Shown: piece by piece, positions 1-8,661 of the stretch
How positions within the stretch are numbered: the first letter of the stretch is position 1
How the letters are laid out: every line of letters begins with the position of its first letter
Assembly: GCF_042685105.1 (NCBI RefSeq)
Contig: NZ_JBHUMO010000039.1
Coordinates: forward strand, 105,789-169,788
Reading direction: 5' to 3'
From: Enterococcus_G camelliae
GTDB taxonomy: Bacteria > Bacillota > Bacilli > Lactobacillales > Enterococcaceae
DNA length: 64,000 nucleotides
Position numbers and translations under genes: made by a program
The notes under the pieces: model-generated
What the model was told of the DNA's origin: nothing
Databases searched by the model: none
What the model saw: only the letters and a program-made list of their open reading frames with translations

Positions 1-1
1 T

Positions 2-259
2 ACGAACTTTTTCTATCAAGGAGAGTTGTTTGGGTGTTTACGTATTTTTGAAAATGAGTGGACGATTCTTCTTGTCAATCCATCCGAGAGAGAGCAATCT
101 GTTGATACTCATAGCATCCATTGGTTAAGAAGCATACCAGTTTCTCATCAATTTATTGAGCGCATTTCAAAACAACTGCCGAATAAACTATTGGGAACGG
201 ATTTCTGGATAGCAACATTTGAGGAAGAACGAAAAATAGGTGGTCAATTAAGTGAGTAA
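2..259 (+). CDS. Unrecognised protein, 3' part only
   Basis: The reading frame is open from the first complete codon at base 2 to a TAA at 257-259, so this is the C-terminal 85 residues or so of a gene that begins before the window. A TTG at 26 could act as a start, but nothing like a ribosome site precedes it. The visible part is soluble and mixed in charge, with a WTILLVNPSEREQS stretch and a basic end (EEERKIGGQLSE), and no membrane segment. The stop overlaps the GTG start of the next gene, which implies translational coupling with the carboxypeptidase. I do not recognise the family. Confidence 0.5.
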   Translation, partial: TNFFYQGELFGCLRIFENEWTILLVNPSEREQSVDTHSIHWLRSIPVSHQFIERISKQLPNKLLGTDFWIATFEEERKIGGQLSE

Positions 260-1103
260 AGAACAGCAAAGAACTAGGAAAAATCAAAAAAAGAGAAAGA
301 GAACCATTTTGATTGGCTTTCTTTTCATTATCTGCGTTACTGGAGTAGGGTTTTTCGTAAAAGAAAAACAGAAATCTGAGAATCATGGACTGCAAACAAC
401 TAGTTCAAAAACAGTTGCAGCCTCGAAGAAAACAACGCAAACAGAAGAAAAAAAGGAAACGAAGAGAACGGCATCTGAAACTTTTTTAAAGCAAGTTGAT
501 CTTCAATCTTGGCAATTACAGTTAGTAGGACCAGATCATAAAATTTCAGCGCCAATTGATGAAGCAACTACGTTAGAAAATGTAGGCTCGTTTCAAATGA
601 ATAAAGCTATTGTGACCTCATTTGAAGAATTAGAAGCGGCTGCTCAAGCGGCAGGGTATCCTCTGGTAATTGTCTCTGCCTATCGTTCGGTCGCTTATCA
701 AGAACAAGTATTAAATGCAGCTATTCAACAAAAAATGGCCAATGGTATGACGTATGATGAAGCATTAGCGGATGCCAAAAAAACAATGACTGAGCCGGGC
801 TATAGTGAGCACCATACGGGGCTAGCAATTGATGTTGTTGATCAGTATTGGTACAACAACTATACACCAGAGTTATTGCATTCCAATTTTGGCCAAACAG
901 AAGGCGGTAAATGGCTAGCTGCCAATGTGGCAAATTATGGCTTTATTATCCGTTACCCAGAAGGAAAAGAGGCCCTTACAAAGATTGAATATGAACCTTG
1001 GCATATACGATATGTTGGCAAAGAAAATGCTATCTATATGACGAAGCATCAACTCACTTTGGAAGAATTTCTTGAAAAAGCCAAAAAAGAACAACAAAAA
1101 TAA
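252..1103 (+). CDS. Membrane-anchored D-alanyl-D-alanine carboxypeptidase (VanY/DdcY type, peptidase M15B)
   Basis: Predicted zinc D,D-carboxypeptidase that trims the terminal D-Ala from peptidoglycan stem peptides outside the cell. The basic N-terminus is followed by one membrane segment (about residues 18-36, signal anchor without a lipobox), a Lys/Thr/Glu-rich linker to about residue 80, then the M15B domain. The zinc site is visible: SEHHTGLAID (H187, D194) and EPWHIRYVG (E248, H251), with SAYRS at 142-146 as the substrate arginine loop. The start is GTG at 252, with AGGTGG upstream and an overlap with the preceding stop. A hairpin terminator follows at 1118. There are no vanR/S/H/A/X genes here, so this is best read as a housekeeping carboxypeptidase rather than a glycopeptide-resistance gene. 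Confidence 0.9.
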   Translation: MSKEQQRTRKNQKKRKRTILIGFLFIICVTGVGFFVKEKQKSENHGLQTTSSKTVAASKKTTQTEEKKETKRTASETFLKQVDLQSWQLQLVGPDHKISAPIDEATTLENVGSFQMNKAIVTSFEELEAAAQAAGYPLVIVSAYRSVAYQEQVLNAAIQQKMANGMTYDEALADAKKTMTEPGYSEHHTGLAIDVVDQYWYNNYTPELLHSNFGQTEGGKWLAANVANYGFIIRYPEGKEALTKIEYEPWHIRYVGKENAIYMTKHQLTLEEFLEKAKKEQQK

Positions 1104-1117
1104 AAATAGCACACTTG

Positions 1118-1180
1118 GCTAGTAGGTAATTCCCAAATTCAGAAGTAGCTTGATTGGGAAAATCACTTACTAGCTTTTTT
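1118..1180 (+). terminator. Rho-independent terminator after the carboxypeptidase gene
   Basis: Outer arms GCTAGTA (1118-1124) and TACTAGC (1168-1174), inner arms TCCCAA (1131-1136) and TTGGGA (1154-1159), then six T residues at 1175-1180. Confidence 0.75.
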
Positions 1181-1246
1181 AATTGGATATCCATCCTTTT
1201 CTATCTAAGTAGCTGTTTGGTATACTAGGTAAAGAGGTGAAACAGT

Positions 1247-1804
1247 ATGAAGCAAATCATTGAGACAGAACGCTTAATCTTACGTAATTTCCATTTATCA
1301 GACGCGCAAGCGATGTTTGATCATTGGGCGAGTGATGATGAAGCGACAAAGTTTTTAACTTGGCAACCGCACCAGTCCGTTGATACAGTAATAGAACACT
1401 TGGAAGCGATACTAAATCAAGACCAAGCGAACGGCTATTTTCACTGGGCGATTGTCGAAAAATCTTCAAATCAACTCATTGGGAGAATTGATATTATTGA
1501 TTGCAATGAAGCAATAAAAATGAAGGAAATTGGGTACGTTCTTGGCAAAAAGTGGTGGCACATGGGGTATATGTCGGAGGCGTTGAACGCAGTAATTGCT
1601 TTCTTATTTACAAAAACGGATACCAATCGCATTGAAGCTACTCATGATGAGGAAAATCGTTTTTCAGGTGCAGTCATGAGCAAAGCGGGAATGCTTTTTG
1701 AAGGTGTTCATCAAGATAGGAGTCGCAACAATCGTGGGATTGTCAATCAGGTGATGTATGGGATTACGAAAAAACAATACCTTCTCCGTGATATCATTGG
1801 TTGA
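1247..1804 (+). CDS. GNAT acetyltransferase, RimJ/RimL type
   Basis: 185 residues with the opening IETERLILRNFHLSDAQAMF typical of RimJ/RimL-like acetyl-CoA N-acetyltransferases. The acetyl-CoA-binding region is around YVLGKKWWHMGYMSEALNAV (about 98-117), followed by the motif-B-like region NRIEATHDEENRFSGAVMSKAGM. The substrate cannot be told; relatives acetylate ribosomal protein N-termini, amino acids or small amines. The start ATG has AGAGGTG about 7 bases upstream. It is followed 14 bases later by a second, unrelated GNAT gene, so the two are probably cotranscribed. Confidence 0.85.
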   Translation: MKQIIETERLILRNFHLSDAQAMFDHWASDDEATKFLTWQPHQSVDTVIEHLEAILNQDQANGYFHWAIVEKSSNQLIGRIDIIDCNEAIKMKEIGYVLGKKWWHMGYMSEALNAVIAFLFTKTDTNRIEATHDEENRFSGAVMSKAGMLFEGVHQDRSRNNRGIVNQVMYGITKKQYLLRDIIG

Positions 1805-1818
1805 GGAAAGGATAAAAA

Positions 1819-2271
1819 ATGAGGAGAATAGAAGAGGTTAGGGACCTGACGGAGGAAATGGTCGACTTGCTGTTATTGGCTGATCCAGATTGTGTGCATC
1901 TAACCACCTATCACAATGCAGTTTATTTTACTGTAACGGATGACAAGCAAATAATTGGGATTGTCGCTATTGGAAATCCCTCAGAGGACTCCTTTGAAAT
2001 TTTAAATCTTGCGATTAAAGAATCACATGAAAATCAAGGATACGGGTCATTTTTGCTTGCTTTCGCTGAGCAATATGCGAAGCAAAATGCAAAGCAAATA
2101 CTTTGGATTAAAACCAGTACGACCAGTTTCAAGCAACTGTATTTGTATCAAAAAATGGGGTTTCGCTGTGTCCAAATTGTACCAAATTATTTTTCTATTC
2201 ACTACAGCACCCCTCTTTTTGAAAATAAATTAAGAGTACAAGATCAAATTATTCTAAAAAAAATTGTATAA
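1819..2271 (+). CDS. GNAT family N-acetyltransferase
   Basis: A compact 150-residue GNAT protein. The acetyl-CoA loop is ESHENQGYGSFLLAFAEQYA (about 70-89), preceded by the beta-4 strand FEILNLAIK and followed by LYLYQKMGFRCV, the usual late helix and strand. Its N-terminus (RDLTEEMVDLLLLADPD) is short, and the substrate is unknown. GAGGAAAGGATAA before the ATG gives a good ribosome site. It sits between another acetyltransferase and the lipid kinase with only 14-25 bases between genes and no terminator, so the group is likely one operon. Confidence 0.82.
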   Translation: MRRIEEVRDLTEEMVDLLLLADPDCVHLTTYHNAVYFTVTDDKQIIGIVAIGNPSEDSFEILNLAIKESHENQGYGSFLLAFAEQYAKQNAKQILWIKTSTTSFKQLYLYQKMGFRCVQIVPNYFSIHYSTPLFENKLRVQDQIILKKIV

Positions 2272-2296
2272 TAAAAAATAGAGGAGTGAATGTCTT

Positions 2297-3196
2297 ATGA
2301 AGAAAACGGCTATGGTCATTATCAATCCCAGTTCCGGTGGCGAAAAGGCAGATACTTATCGTGAACAGATTGAAAAAAAACTTAAGACGCTGTTTGAAGA
2401 AGTAGTTGTAAAAGAGACAGACAAACAAGGGGACGCTGAAGCCTTCGCTTGTTTCGCAGCTCAAAATCACTATGATGCAGTTTTTGCAATGGGTGGAGAT
2501 GGGACAGTCAATGAAGCCATTAATGGACTAGCAGAGAAAGAACATCGCCCCCTCTTTGGTTTTATCCCATTGGGAACCGTAAATGATTTGGGGAGAGCAC
2601 TTCATCTGTCGTTAGATCCAGAGGAAGCGATTGAACAATTATCTTTTGAGCACGTGACGCAGTTAGATATCGGCAAGGTGAATGACCGTTATTTTATGAA
2701 CGTGATTGCTGTAGGAACAATCCCAGAAGCCATCAATGATGTTGATTCGGAAGAGAAGACCAAAATGGGCAAAATGGCTTACTTTGTTTCAGGTATGAAG
2801 TATTTACTAAAAAGTGATCGCTATGAATTTGAATTGCTGTTAGATCAACAAGTGGAACAAGTGAAAAGTAGTCTCGTTCTCATTGGCTTGACCAACTCGA
2901 TTGGTGGCTTTGAATCATTGTTACCCAAAGCAAAAGTTGACGATGGGTTTCTTCATTTAGTCTATTTGAATGATCAATCATTCTTGGACATGGTTAAGAG
3001 TGTACCAGAATTAATCAAAGGTGTAGAAATAACATCTGCAAACGTCACTTACCGCACTTTTAAACAAGGTGAGATTGCGCTGCTCTCAGAAGGAAATCTG
3101 GAAACAAATATTGATGGTGATCCAGGAGCCGAATTACCCATTAAAGTGGCAGTTTTACCACAACACTTAACGGTATTTTGTGGCAGAAAGAAGTGA
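2297..3196 (+). CDS. Diacylglycerol/lipid kinase family protein (DgkB/YegS-like)
   Basis: 299 residues with all the marks of the DAGK catalytic family: NPSSGG at 11-16, the nucleotide loop MGGDGTVNEAINGLA (about 65-79), and PLGTVNDLGRAL (about 91-102). The C-terminal half has the all-beta domain and ends AVLPQHLTVFCG. Relatives phosphorylate diacylglycerol for return to phospholipid synthesis (DgkB) or are sphingosine/lipid kinases of unknown substrate. Two paralogues (DgkB- and YtlR-like) occur in Firmicutes, and I cannot decide which this is without alignment. The ribosome site is GAGGAGTGAATGTCTT. The next GNAT gene begins 9 bases after the stop. Confidence 0.88.
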   Translation: MKKTAMVIINPSSGGEKADTYREQIEKKLKTLFEEVVVKETDKQGDAEAFACFAAQNHYDAVFAMGGDGTVNEAINGLAEKEHRPLFGFIPLGTVNDLGRALHLSLDPEEAIEQLSFEHVTQLDIGKVNDRYFMNVIAVGTIPEAINDVDSEEKTKMGKMAYFVSGMKYLLKSDRYEFELLLDQQVEQVKSSLVLIGLTNSIGGFESLLPKAKVDDGFLHLVYLNDQSFLDMVKSVPELIKGVEITSANVTYRTFKQGEIALLSEGNLETNIDGDPGAELPIKVAVLPQHLTVFCGRKK

Positions 3197-3205
3197 GTAA
3201 GAAAG

Positions 3206-3763
3206 ATGGATGTGACGACATGGAAAATTAGAATTGCCCAACAAACGGATGTACCCGCATTATTACAAATTTATACGCCTTATGTTGAAACAACGCCAAT
3301 CACATTTGACTATGAAACTCCTACTGTAGAAGAGTTTGGTCGTCGTATGGTTGCGATTCAAGAAAAATACCCTTATCTAGTATGTGAATCAAATGATGGA
3401 AAAATCGTGGGTTATGCATATGCCAGTGCCTACAAAAATCGGACAGCATACAATTGGACAGTTGAGACGAGTATTTACCTTGATGGCAGAGTGAAAGGAC
3501 AAGGAGCTGGATCAGCTCTGTATCAAGCCTTAGAGGAAAAGCTTAGCCAACAAAATATCTGCGTGTTACTGGCCTGCATTACTGCTGGAAATGAAGAAAG
3601 TATTGCTTTTCATAAAAAATTTTCCTATCGTGAGGTAGCTTATTTTCCCAATCTTGGCTATAAAAGTGGTCAGTGGTTGGATGTCTTATGGATGCAGAAA
3701 GAATTAGGACCGATTCAAGGAGCGCCGCTTGCTTTTCTTCCAATTCATGAAATTGATTACTAA
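3206..3763 (+). CDS. Phosphinothricin-acetyltransferase-like GNAT protein
   Basis: 185 residues. The start IRIAQQTDVPALLQIYTPYV, the segment TPITFDYETPTVEEF and the core TVETSIYLDGRVKGQGAGSALYQALEEKL (about 90-118) match the PAT/Bar branch of GNAT enzymes, which acetylate phosphinothricin, methionine sulfone/sulfoximine or related amino acids. In genomes outside antibiotic producers the members usually act on methionine derivatives or are uncharacterised, so a resistance role is not claimed. The end EIDY is hydrophilic. The gene follows the lipid kinase by 9 bases. No terminator is evident after it. Confidence 0.85.
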   Translation: MDVTTWKIRIAQQTDVPALLQIYTPYVETTPITFDYETPTVEEFGRRMVAIQEKYPYLVCESNDGKIVGYAYASAYKNRTAYNWTVETSIYLDGRVKGQGAGSALYQALEEKLSQQNICVLLACITAGNEESIAFHKKFSYREVAYFPNLGYKSGQWLDVLWMQKELGPIQGAPLAFLPIHEIDY

Positions 3764-3854
3764 AAGCGTCGATACGTTGATTGTTTATCGGAATCTTGCT
3801 TGGCAACAGGTAAGAGAATAACCGCTATTCAGAAAGTTGTGTTGGAGGTATAGA

Positions 3855-4694
3855 ATGAGTTTATTGTATTTTGCATGTGGCATAGTTGCTGGTTTATTAG
3901 GAGCCTTGTTAGGATTGGGTGGAGGAATTATCATTACGCCGATTTTAACCTTAGCAATGGGATTAGATATCAAGTATGCCATTGGAGCAAGTGTTATATC
4001 CGTTATTGCAACAAGTTCGGGTGCGAGTATTGCTTATTTAAAAGATGATTTATTGAATTTAAGGGTTGCCATGTTCTTGGAAATTGCAACGACCATTGGG
4101 GCGATTGCCGGAGCGTTACTTACGGGAATTTTTGCACCTAAAATTTTATACATATTTTTTGGCGCGTTGCTCCTCTTTTCGTCCTATAATATGTTAAATA
4201 AAATTATTTTTACGAAGAAGGATCAATTGTATCAAGGGCCGATGAGTAAAACAGTAGCACGATTAAAACTAAATGGTAGTTATTACGACAAACAAGAGCA
4301 ACGCCAAATATCTTATGAACTTACCAATCTAGTTGGGGGATTTTCCATGATGTTTGGGGCCGGAATTGCCAGTGGGTTACTAGGAATTGGCAGTGGGGCC
4401 TTTAAAGTTTTAGCTATGGATACCATCATGAAGATGCCGTTAAAACCTTCAAGTGCGACAAGCAATCTTATGATGGGAGTCACCGCGGCAGCGAGTGCCA
4501 CGATTTACTTTTTTAATGGCTCCATTCAGCCATTGATTGCAGGACCAATAGCAATTGGCGTATTGATTGGTGCAGGGATTGGGACAAGAATCATGCCAAA
4601 ATTAAAGGCACGCACGCTTAGAATGCTTTTTGTTCCGGTATTACTTTATTTAGGCGTACAGATGGTCTTAAAAGGAATAGGGTGGATGCGATGA
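3855..4694 (+). CDS. TauE/SafE-family membrane exporter (DUF81)
   Basis: 280 residues forming about eight membrane segments in two similar halves. The glycine-rich motifs LLGALLGLGGGIIITPIL (first half) and ASGLLGIGSGAFKVLAMD (second half) are the internal repeat that defines TauE/SafE carriers. Relatives move sulfite, sulfoacetate or other organic anions, and the substrate here is unknown. The reading frame is open from 3837, but the ATG at 3855 is chosen because GGAGG (3844-3848) lies 6 bases upstream. Its last codons overlap the start of the DUF1634 gene (ATGA), a pairing often seen in lactic acid bacteria and suggesting a two-protein complex. Confidence 0.85.
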   Translation: MSLLYFACGIVAGLLGALLGLGGGIIITPILTLAMGLDIKYAIGASVISVIATSSGASIAYLKDDLLNLRVAMFLEIATTIGAIAGALLTGIFAPKILYIFFGALLLFSSYNMLNKIIFTKKDQLYQGPMSKTVARLKLNGSYYDKQEQRQISYELTNLVGGFSMMFGAGIASGLLGIGSGAFKVLAMDTIMKMPLKPSSATSNLMMGVTAAASATIYFFNGSIQPLIAGPIAIGVLIGAGIGTRIMPKLKARTLRMLFVPVLLYLGVQMVLKGIGWMR

Positions 4695-5056
4695 ATGAAG
4701 AAGAAGCAGAGTTAGCTAGAGTCGAGTTAATTATCGGTAAAATCTTGGCTATAGGAACATATAGCGCAGCGATTATCATTATTTTTGGATTGCTGTTATC
4801 CTTTTTTTTACCTAATCAGCAAACAATCCAAGCCAAGGAATTGTTGTCGCTCCCTGTTTATTTCAATGAATTAAAAACATTTCAAGCACAAGCATATGTG
4901 TTTTCGGGCCTTTTTCTGCTAATATTGACTCCTGCACTGCGGGTAGTCGTATCAATATGGTCGTTTGCTAAAGAACATGATTGGGTATACGTTGCAATCA
5001 CTTCTTTCGTTCTAATTATATTAGTCAGTAGTTTAATTTACGGCATTATTAACTAA
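4691..5056 (+). CDS. DUF1634 membrane protein, partner of the TauE-type exporter
   Basis: 121 residues with three predicted membrane helices (about 20-42, 72-95 and 98-119) and an acidic N-terminus MNEEEAELARVE. The arrangement and the position directly after a TauE gene fit the DUF1634 family. The ATG at 4691 overlaps the upstream stop by four bases and has GGTGG five bases before it; a GTG at 4682 in the same frame is less well placed. The function is not established; an accessory subunit of the exporter is an inference from the overlap. Confidence 0.8.
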   Translation: MNEEEAELARVELIIGKILAIGTYSAAIIIIFGLLLSFFLPNQQTIQAKELLSLPVYFNELKTFQAQAYVFSGLFLLILTPALRVVVSIWSFAKEHDWVYVAITSFVLIILVSSLIYGIIN

Positions 5057-5097
5057 TAAAAAGATGGACTAGCGGTGAGGATAAAAAAAGGATGTGA

Positions 5098-7953
5098 GTG
5101 GTAGTGTCAAAACGTATTGAGTCAATCTATCAGTGGATGCGGGATGCTCAATCAGAGAGAATTGATGGGGTTTCTTTAAATTGGACAACAAAAGAACTTG
5201 CTGAAAAATTTCAGATTCAGCGCTCAAATGTTAGTAAGGATTTAAATGAATTGGTACGTCAAGGACGATTACAAAAATCAGATGGTCGACCGGTAACCTA
5301 CCGATTAATCGACCCATATGTCTCATCCTCATCTCATCCCAATAGACAGCAAACGAGACCCGTAGAAAAATACGTGAAGAGCTATAAAGAGGAGCCGTCA
5401 AAGACGAGAACGACCCCGTTGACCAATGTTCAACAAGACGTTTTTGCAAGTGTTATCGGTATTAATGGCTCGATGAAAAATGCTGGTGAACAAGCGAAGG
5501 CCGCTATTTTATATCCGCCCAAGGGCTTGAATTGTTTGATTACTGGTCCAACGGGTTCTGGGAAGACATTCTTTGCTCATGCGATGTTCCAATTTGCTCG
5601 ACAAAATGAAGTGATTGGGGAACATAAAGAATTAATCGTGTTTAACTGTGCCGATTACGCTCATAATCCAGAATTATTAATGAGTCATCTATTTGGATAT
5701 GCCAAGGGAGCCTTCACTGGAGCAGATCAAGAAAAACCGGGAATCATAGAAGAAGCCGATCAAAGTATGCTCTTCTTAGATGAAATTCACCGCTTGCCAC
5801 CGGAAGGACAAGAAATGATTTTTTACTTTATGGATCATGGCAAGTATAGTCGCCTGGGAGAAAGTGGCAAAAATCGCCAAGCCAATGTTCGAATTATTGG
5901 GGCAACCACTGAAAATCCCACGTCCGCTTTGTTAGCAACCTTTTTGCGAAGAATTCCAATCACAATTCAACTCCCTTCTTTTGAACAACGACCAGATTCG
6001 GAAAAAATTGACTTGGTTCAAGTCATGGTAGCGCAAGAAGCCAAACGTATTGAACGAACCATTTCGTTAACGGAAGATGTTGTGAAGGCTCTTATCGGAG
6101 GTGTAACGTTTGGCAATATTGGTCAATTAAAATCGAATGTCCAATTGGTTTGTGCTAGAGGCTTTTTAAATCATATGTATCACGAACAAATAGAAATCAC
6201 ACTAGATGATGTCCCTGAAGGAATTCGGGCTGGATTACTTCAAATTGCCAATGCCCGACAGTCACAAGTTGCTCTAGCCAAATTACTTACTCCCAAAATG
6301 GTTGTCCAACCGGGTGACTCTCAGAATAGCATTCAGACGGACTCTTATGAATTACCTTATAATCTGTATGATATTATTGGCGACAAGGCTGCCTTATTAA
6401 AAGCAGAGGGTGTCGATCAAGAAGCTATTCACCATTTTATTTCGACCGATATTAATGTTCATTTGAAATCATTTTATAAGAACCATGGTTTTTCTTTTCA
6501 GTCGGAAAATAAATTAAGTGAGTTTGTCGACTCAAGAATTATTGATGTAACGAATAAGATATACAAAATGGTCGTTGAAAAATTAGGAGAGGTCTTTCAG
6601 CAGAATTTTTTATATGCGATGAGTCTGCATATTAGTTCCTTCATGAAAAAAATTCAACTTGGTGATTTGCGTTATTCCAATGATAACATCCGGGAAATGG
6701 TGTCAAACTATCCTGAAGAGTTGGCGATGGCAAAAGAAATTCGACTCTATATCGCGGATTATTTTCATGTTGATATTCCTCAGGCAGAAGAGGATTATTT
6801 GGCAGTTTTGTTAATCTCTTTAAAAAATGCTTCTGTTCGTGGGCAAATTGGAGTTGTTGTAGCGGCGCATGGAGACAGTACCGCCAGTAGTATGGTGGAA
6901 GTGGTGAAAAAATTACTCGAAGTTGACCAAATTGCTGCTGTTGATATGCCCTTAGATATGTCTCCAAAAGTGGCCTACGAAAAAGTTGTGGATGCTGTGA
7001 AACAAGTCAATAAAAGAAGCGGCGTTCTGTTATTAGTTGATATGGGGTCTTTGGCAACTTTTCAGGAACGGATTCAGCGAGAGACAGGAATTACAATTCG
7101 TTCAATCGACATGGTCACAACGCCCAGTGTGTTAGAAGCTGCTAGAAAAGCAGCTGTTCCTGGAAATGATTTAGAAAGTATTTATGAAACGTTAAAAGGA
7201 TTTCGAGGTTATGGGCAGCTAGGAGAAAAGACGGTCATAAGGCAAAAAAAACATAAGAAAAAAGCCATTTTAGCAATTTGTGCTTCAGGTGAGGGGACTG
7301 CAAAACAAGTCAAAGAAATTATCGAAGAAGCGCTCAAACAGCACTATATTCATGATGTTGTGGTGGTTACATTGTCCATTGTAAATTTGAACAATGCATT
7401 GCCAAATTTATTGGAAACCTATGAAATAGTGGCATCAACCGGAGTGGTTAATCCAAAAATTGAAGCCCCATTTATCTCGTTGGAGCATTTTATCAATGCA
7501 GATATTGACGAATTAATTGACTATCTCTTTTTTGAACAAGATGCTGAAGATTTGACGCAACAAGATTTTTCACAGGAAACAACCAATGAGTCTATCCGAA
7601 AACAAGCGTGTAAACAATTTATTTCGGACACAGTCACTTTTTTGAATCCGGATAAAGTCATAGATGCCCTTTGGTTGCTCTCCTCAGAAATTGTTCACCA
7701 TTTTTCTTTACCAGATTCAGATTACTCATTTCAAACAAATTTTTCGACACATTGCAGTAGTATGTTAGAACGAATTATTATTGGTCAAACATTGAATATA
7801 AGCGATGATGAAAGAGTTGAAACGCAGAATTGGGTCTCTTATTCCTGGTTACATGAAAAACTTCAACAATTAGGAGAGGTTTTCCATCTAACGATTCCCG
7901 TGAATGAAGAATACTTCTTAGCGGAAATGATCCAGTATCGTTTAAAAGAATAG
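5098..7953 (+). CDS. mptR: LevR/MptR-type sigma-54-dependent PTS activator
   Basis: A 951-residue enhancer-binding activator of RNA polymerase carrying sigma-54, controlled by PTS phosphorylation. Domains in order: winged-helix DNA-binding region (about 1-75), AAA+ domain with Walker A GPTGSGKT (150-157), the sigma-54 contact loop GAFTGA (204-209) and Walker B LFLDEIHR (D228, E229), PRD1 (about 450-560), EIIA-mannose-like domain with a candidate phospho-site in VVVAAHGDS (H591), an EIIB-like domain with ICASGEG (C728), and PRD2 (about 840-951). The GTG at 5098 lies 5 bases after AAAGGA; GTG at 5104 is an alternative. It stands directly before the mannose PTS operon and its -24/-12 promoter, which makes that operon the obvious target. 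The symbol is given by analogy. Confidence 0.92.
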   Translation: MVVSKRIESIYQWMRDAQSERIDGVSLNWTTKELAEKFQIQRSNVSKDLNELVRQGRLQKSDGRPVTYRLIDPYVSSSSHPNRQQTRPVEKYVKSYKEEPSKTRTTPLTNVQQDVFASVIGINGSMKNAGEQAKAAILYPPKGLNCLITGPTGSGKTFFAHAMFQFARQNEVIGEHKELIVFNCADYAHNPELLMSHLFGYAKGAFTGADQEKPGIIEEADQSMLFLDEIHRLPPEGQEMIFYFMDHGKYSRLGESGKNRQANVRIIGATTENPTSALLATFLRRIPITIQLPSFEQRPDSEKIDLVQVMVAQEAKRIERTISLTEDVVKALIGGVTFGNIGQLKSNVQLVCARGFLNHMYHEQIEITLDDVPEGIRAGLLQIANARQSQVALAKLLTPKMVVQPGDSQNSIQTDSYELPYNLYDIIGDKAALLKAEGVDQEAIHHFISTDINVHLKSFYKNHGFSFQSENKLSEFVDSRIIDVTNKIYKMVVEKLGEVFQQNFLYAMSLHISSFMKKIQLGDLRYSNDNIREMVSNYPEELAMAKEIRLYIADYFHVDIPQAEEDYLAVLLISLKNASVRGQIGVVVAAHGDSTASSMVEVVKKLLEVDQIAAVDMPLDMSPKVAYEKVVDAVKQVNKRSGVLLLVDMGSLATFQERIQRETGITIRSIDMVTTPSVLEAARKAAVPGNDLESIYETLKGFRGYGQLGEKTVIRQKKHKKKAILAICASGEGTAKQVKEIIEEALKQHYIHDVVVVTLSIVNLNNALPNLLETYEIVASTGVVNPKIEAPFISLEHFINADIDELIDYLFFEQDAEDLTQQDFSQETTNESIRKQACKQFISDTVTFLNPDKVIDALWLLSSEIVHHFSLPDSDYSFQTNFSTHCSSMLERIIIGQTLNISDDERVETQNWVSYSWLHEKLQQLGEVFHLTIPVNEEYFLAEMIQYRLKE

Positions 7954-7979
7954 TGTATAAATAAATAATCTATACACTA
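7951..7979. promoter_or_regulatory. Candidate LevR upstream activating dyad
   Basis: Perfect 9-bp arms TAGTGTATA (7951-7959) and TATACACTA (7971-7979), centred near 7965, about 126 bases before the expected start of the sigma-54 transcript. The first arm includes the stop codon of the activator gene. The LevR upstream site of the B. subtilis levanase operon lies at a similar distance, so an enhancer role is a reasonable inference. Confidence 0.45.
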
Positions 7980-7980
7980 A

Positions 7981-8012
7981 AAGATACACTAATCGTAGTG
8001 TATCTTTTTTTG
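7981..8012 (+). terminator. Terminator after the LevR-type gene (also a possible second activator dyad)
   Basis: Arms AAGATACACTA (7981-7991) and TAGTGTATCTT (7996-8006) with an ATCG loop, followed by a T run. The arm core is the same TAGTGTAT word as in the dyad at 7951-7979, so the element may serve both as terminator and as protein-binding site. Confidence 0.75.
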
Positions 8013-8063
8013 TTTTTAAAGAAAAAAGTAAGGTTTATCAAGGTTTATTTGTGTATCGAAAAG

Positions 8064-8080
8064 TTGGCATGTTAATTGCT
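8064..8080 (+). promoter_or_regulatory. Sigma-54 (-24/-12) promoter of the mannose PTS operon
   Basis: TTGGCATGTTAATTGCT: the invariant GG (8066-8067) and GC (8078-8079) are exactly ten bases apart, as sigma-54 requires. The transcript should start near 8091, some 50 bases before the first PTS gene. The sigma-54 activator is encoded immediately upstream. Confidence 0.9.
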
Positions 8081-8143
8081 TATAAATAAATGAAAGGAGT
8101 GTGACTGTATTCGTCAAGCAAAGAAAGTAGAGGTGGACAAGTC

Positions 8144-8650
8144 ATGACAATCCGTTTGGCACGTATTGATGATCGGTTGATTCATGGTCAAGTGGCAACA
8201 GCTTGGACAAAAACAACAGGTATAGAACGAATCATAGTGGTGAGTGATGAAGTGGCACGAGATCCATTTCGAAAAGTATTGCTTAATGAGGCTGCCCCAC
8301 CGGGAATTCGAACCAATGTTGTTTCAATAGAGCAACTACTAAGGGTTTGTAATCATCCGTTATTTATGCAACAACAGATTATGCTCTTATTTACAAATCC
8401 GCAAGATGTTGTTCGTTTGGTTCATGGGGGAATGAGGGTTCCGAGTGTGAATATTGGTGGGATGCGATTTCAAGTAGGTAAGCACATGGTTACAAACTTT
8501 GTTTCGATTGATGAACAGGACAAGCAATCCTTTTATTATCTACACCATCGAGGAATTGAATTAGAGTTGCGTAAAGTACCGGCAGACCGCAAAATCTACT
8601 TGATGGACTTGTTAGAGAAAGAAAAAAATGTTGCAAACAAAAATGTATAG
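8144..8650 (+). CDS. PTS mannose-family IIB protein (stand-alone)
   Basis: 168 residues, a complete EIIB of the mannose/sorbose class. The phosphorylated histidine is H14 in ARIDDRLIHGQVATAW, and the rest follows the family (IIVVSDEVARDPF, EAAPPGIR, MLLFTNPQDVVRL). It accepts phosphate from a IIA domain and gives it to the sugar in the IICD complex, or serves as a signal to the LevR-type regulator. It is the first gene of the sigma-54 operon and is separate from the second IIB that is fused to IIA in the next gene, the same layout as reported for Enterococcus mannose operons. The N-terminal ATG has AGAGGTGG upstream. Confidence 0.92.
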   Translation: MTIRLARIDDRLIHGQVATAWTKTTGIERIIVVSDEVARDPFRKVLLNEAAPPGIRTNVVSIEQLLRVCNHPLFMQQQIMLLFTNPQDVVRLVHGGMRVPSVNIGGMRFQVGKHMVTNFVSIDEQDKQSFYYLHHRGIELELRKVPADRKIYLMDLLEKEKNVANKNV

Positions 8651-8661
8651 GAGGGAAAAGA

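Noticed and set aside
252..1103. VanY-type gene as part of a glycopeptide resistance cluster
   Set aside because: None of vanR, vanS, vanH, vanX or a D-Ala-D-Lac ligase is nearby; the protein fits a housekeeping carboxypeptidase.
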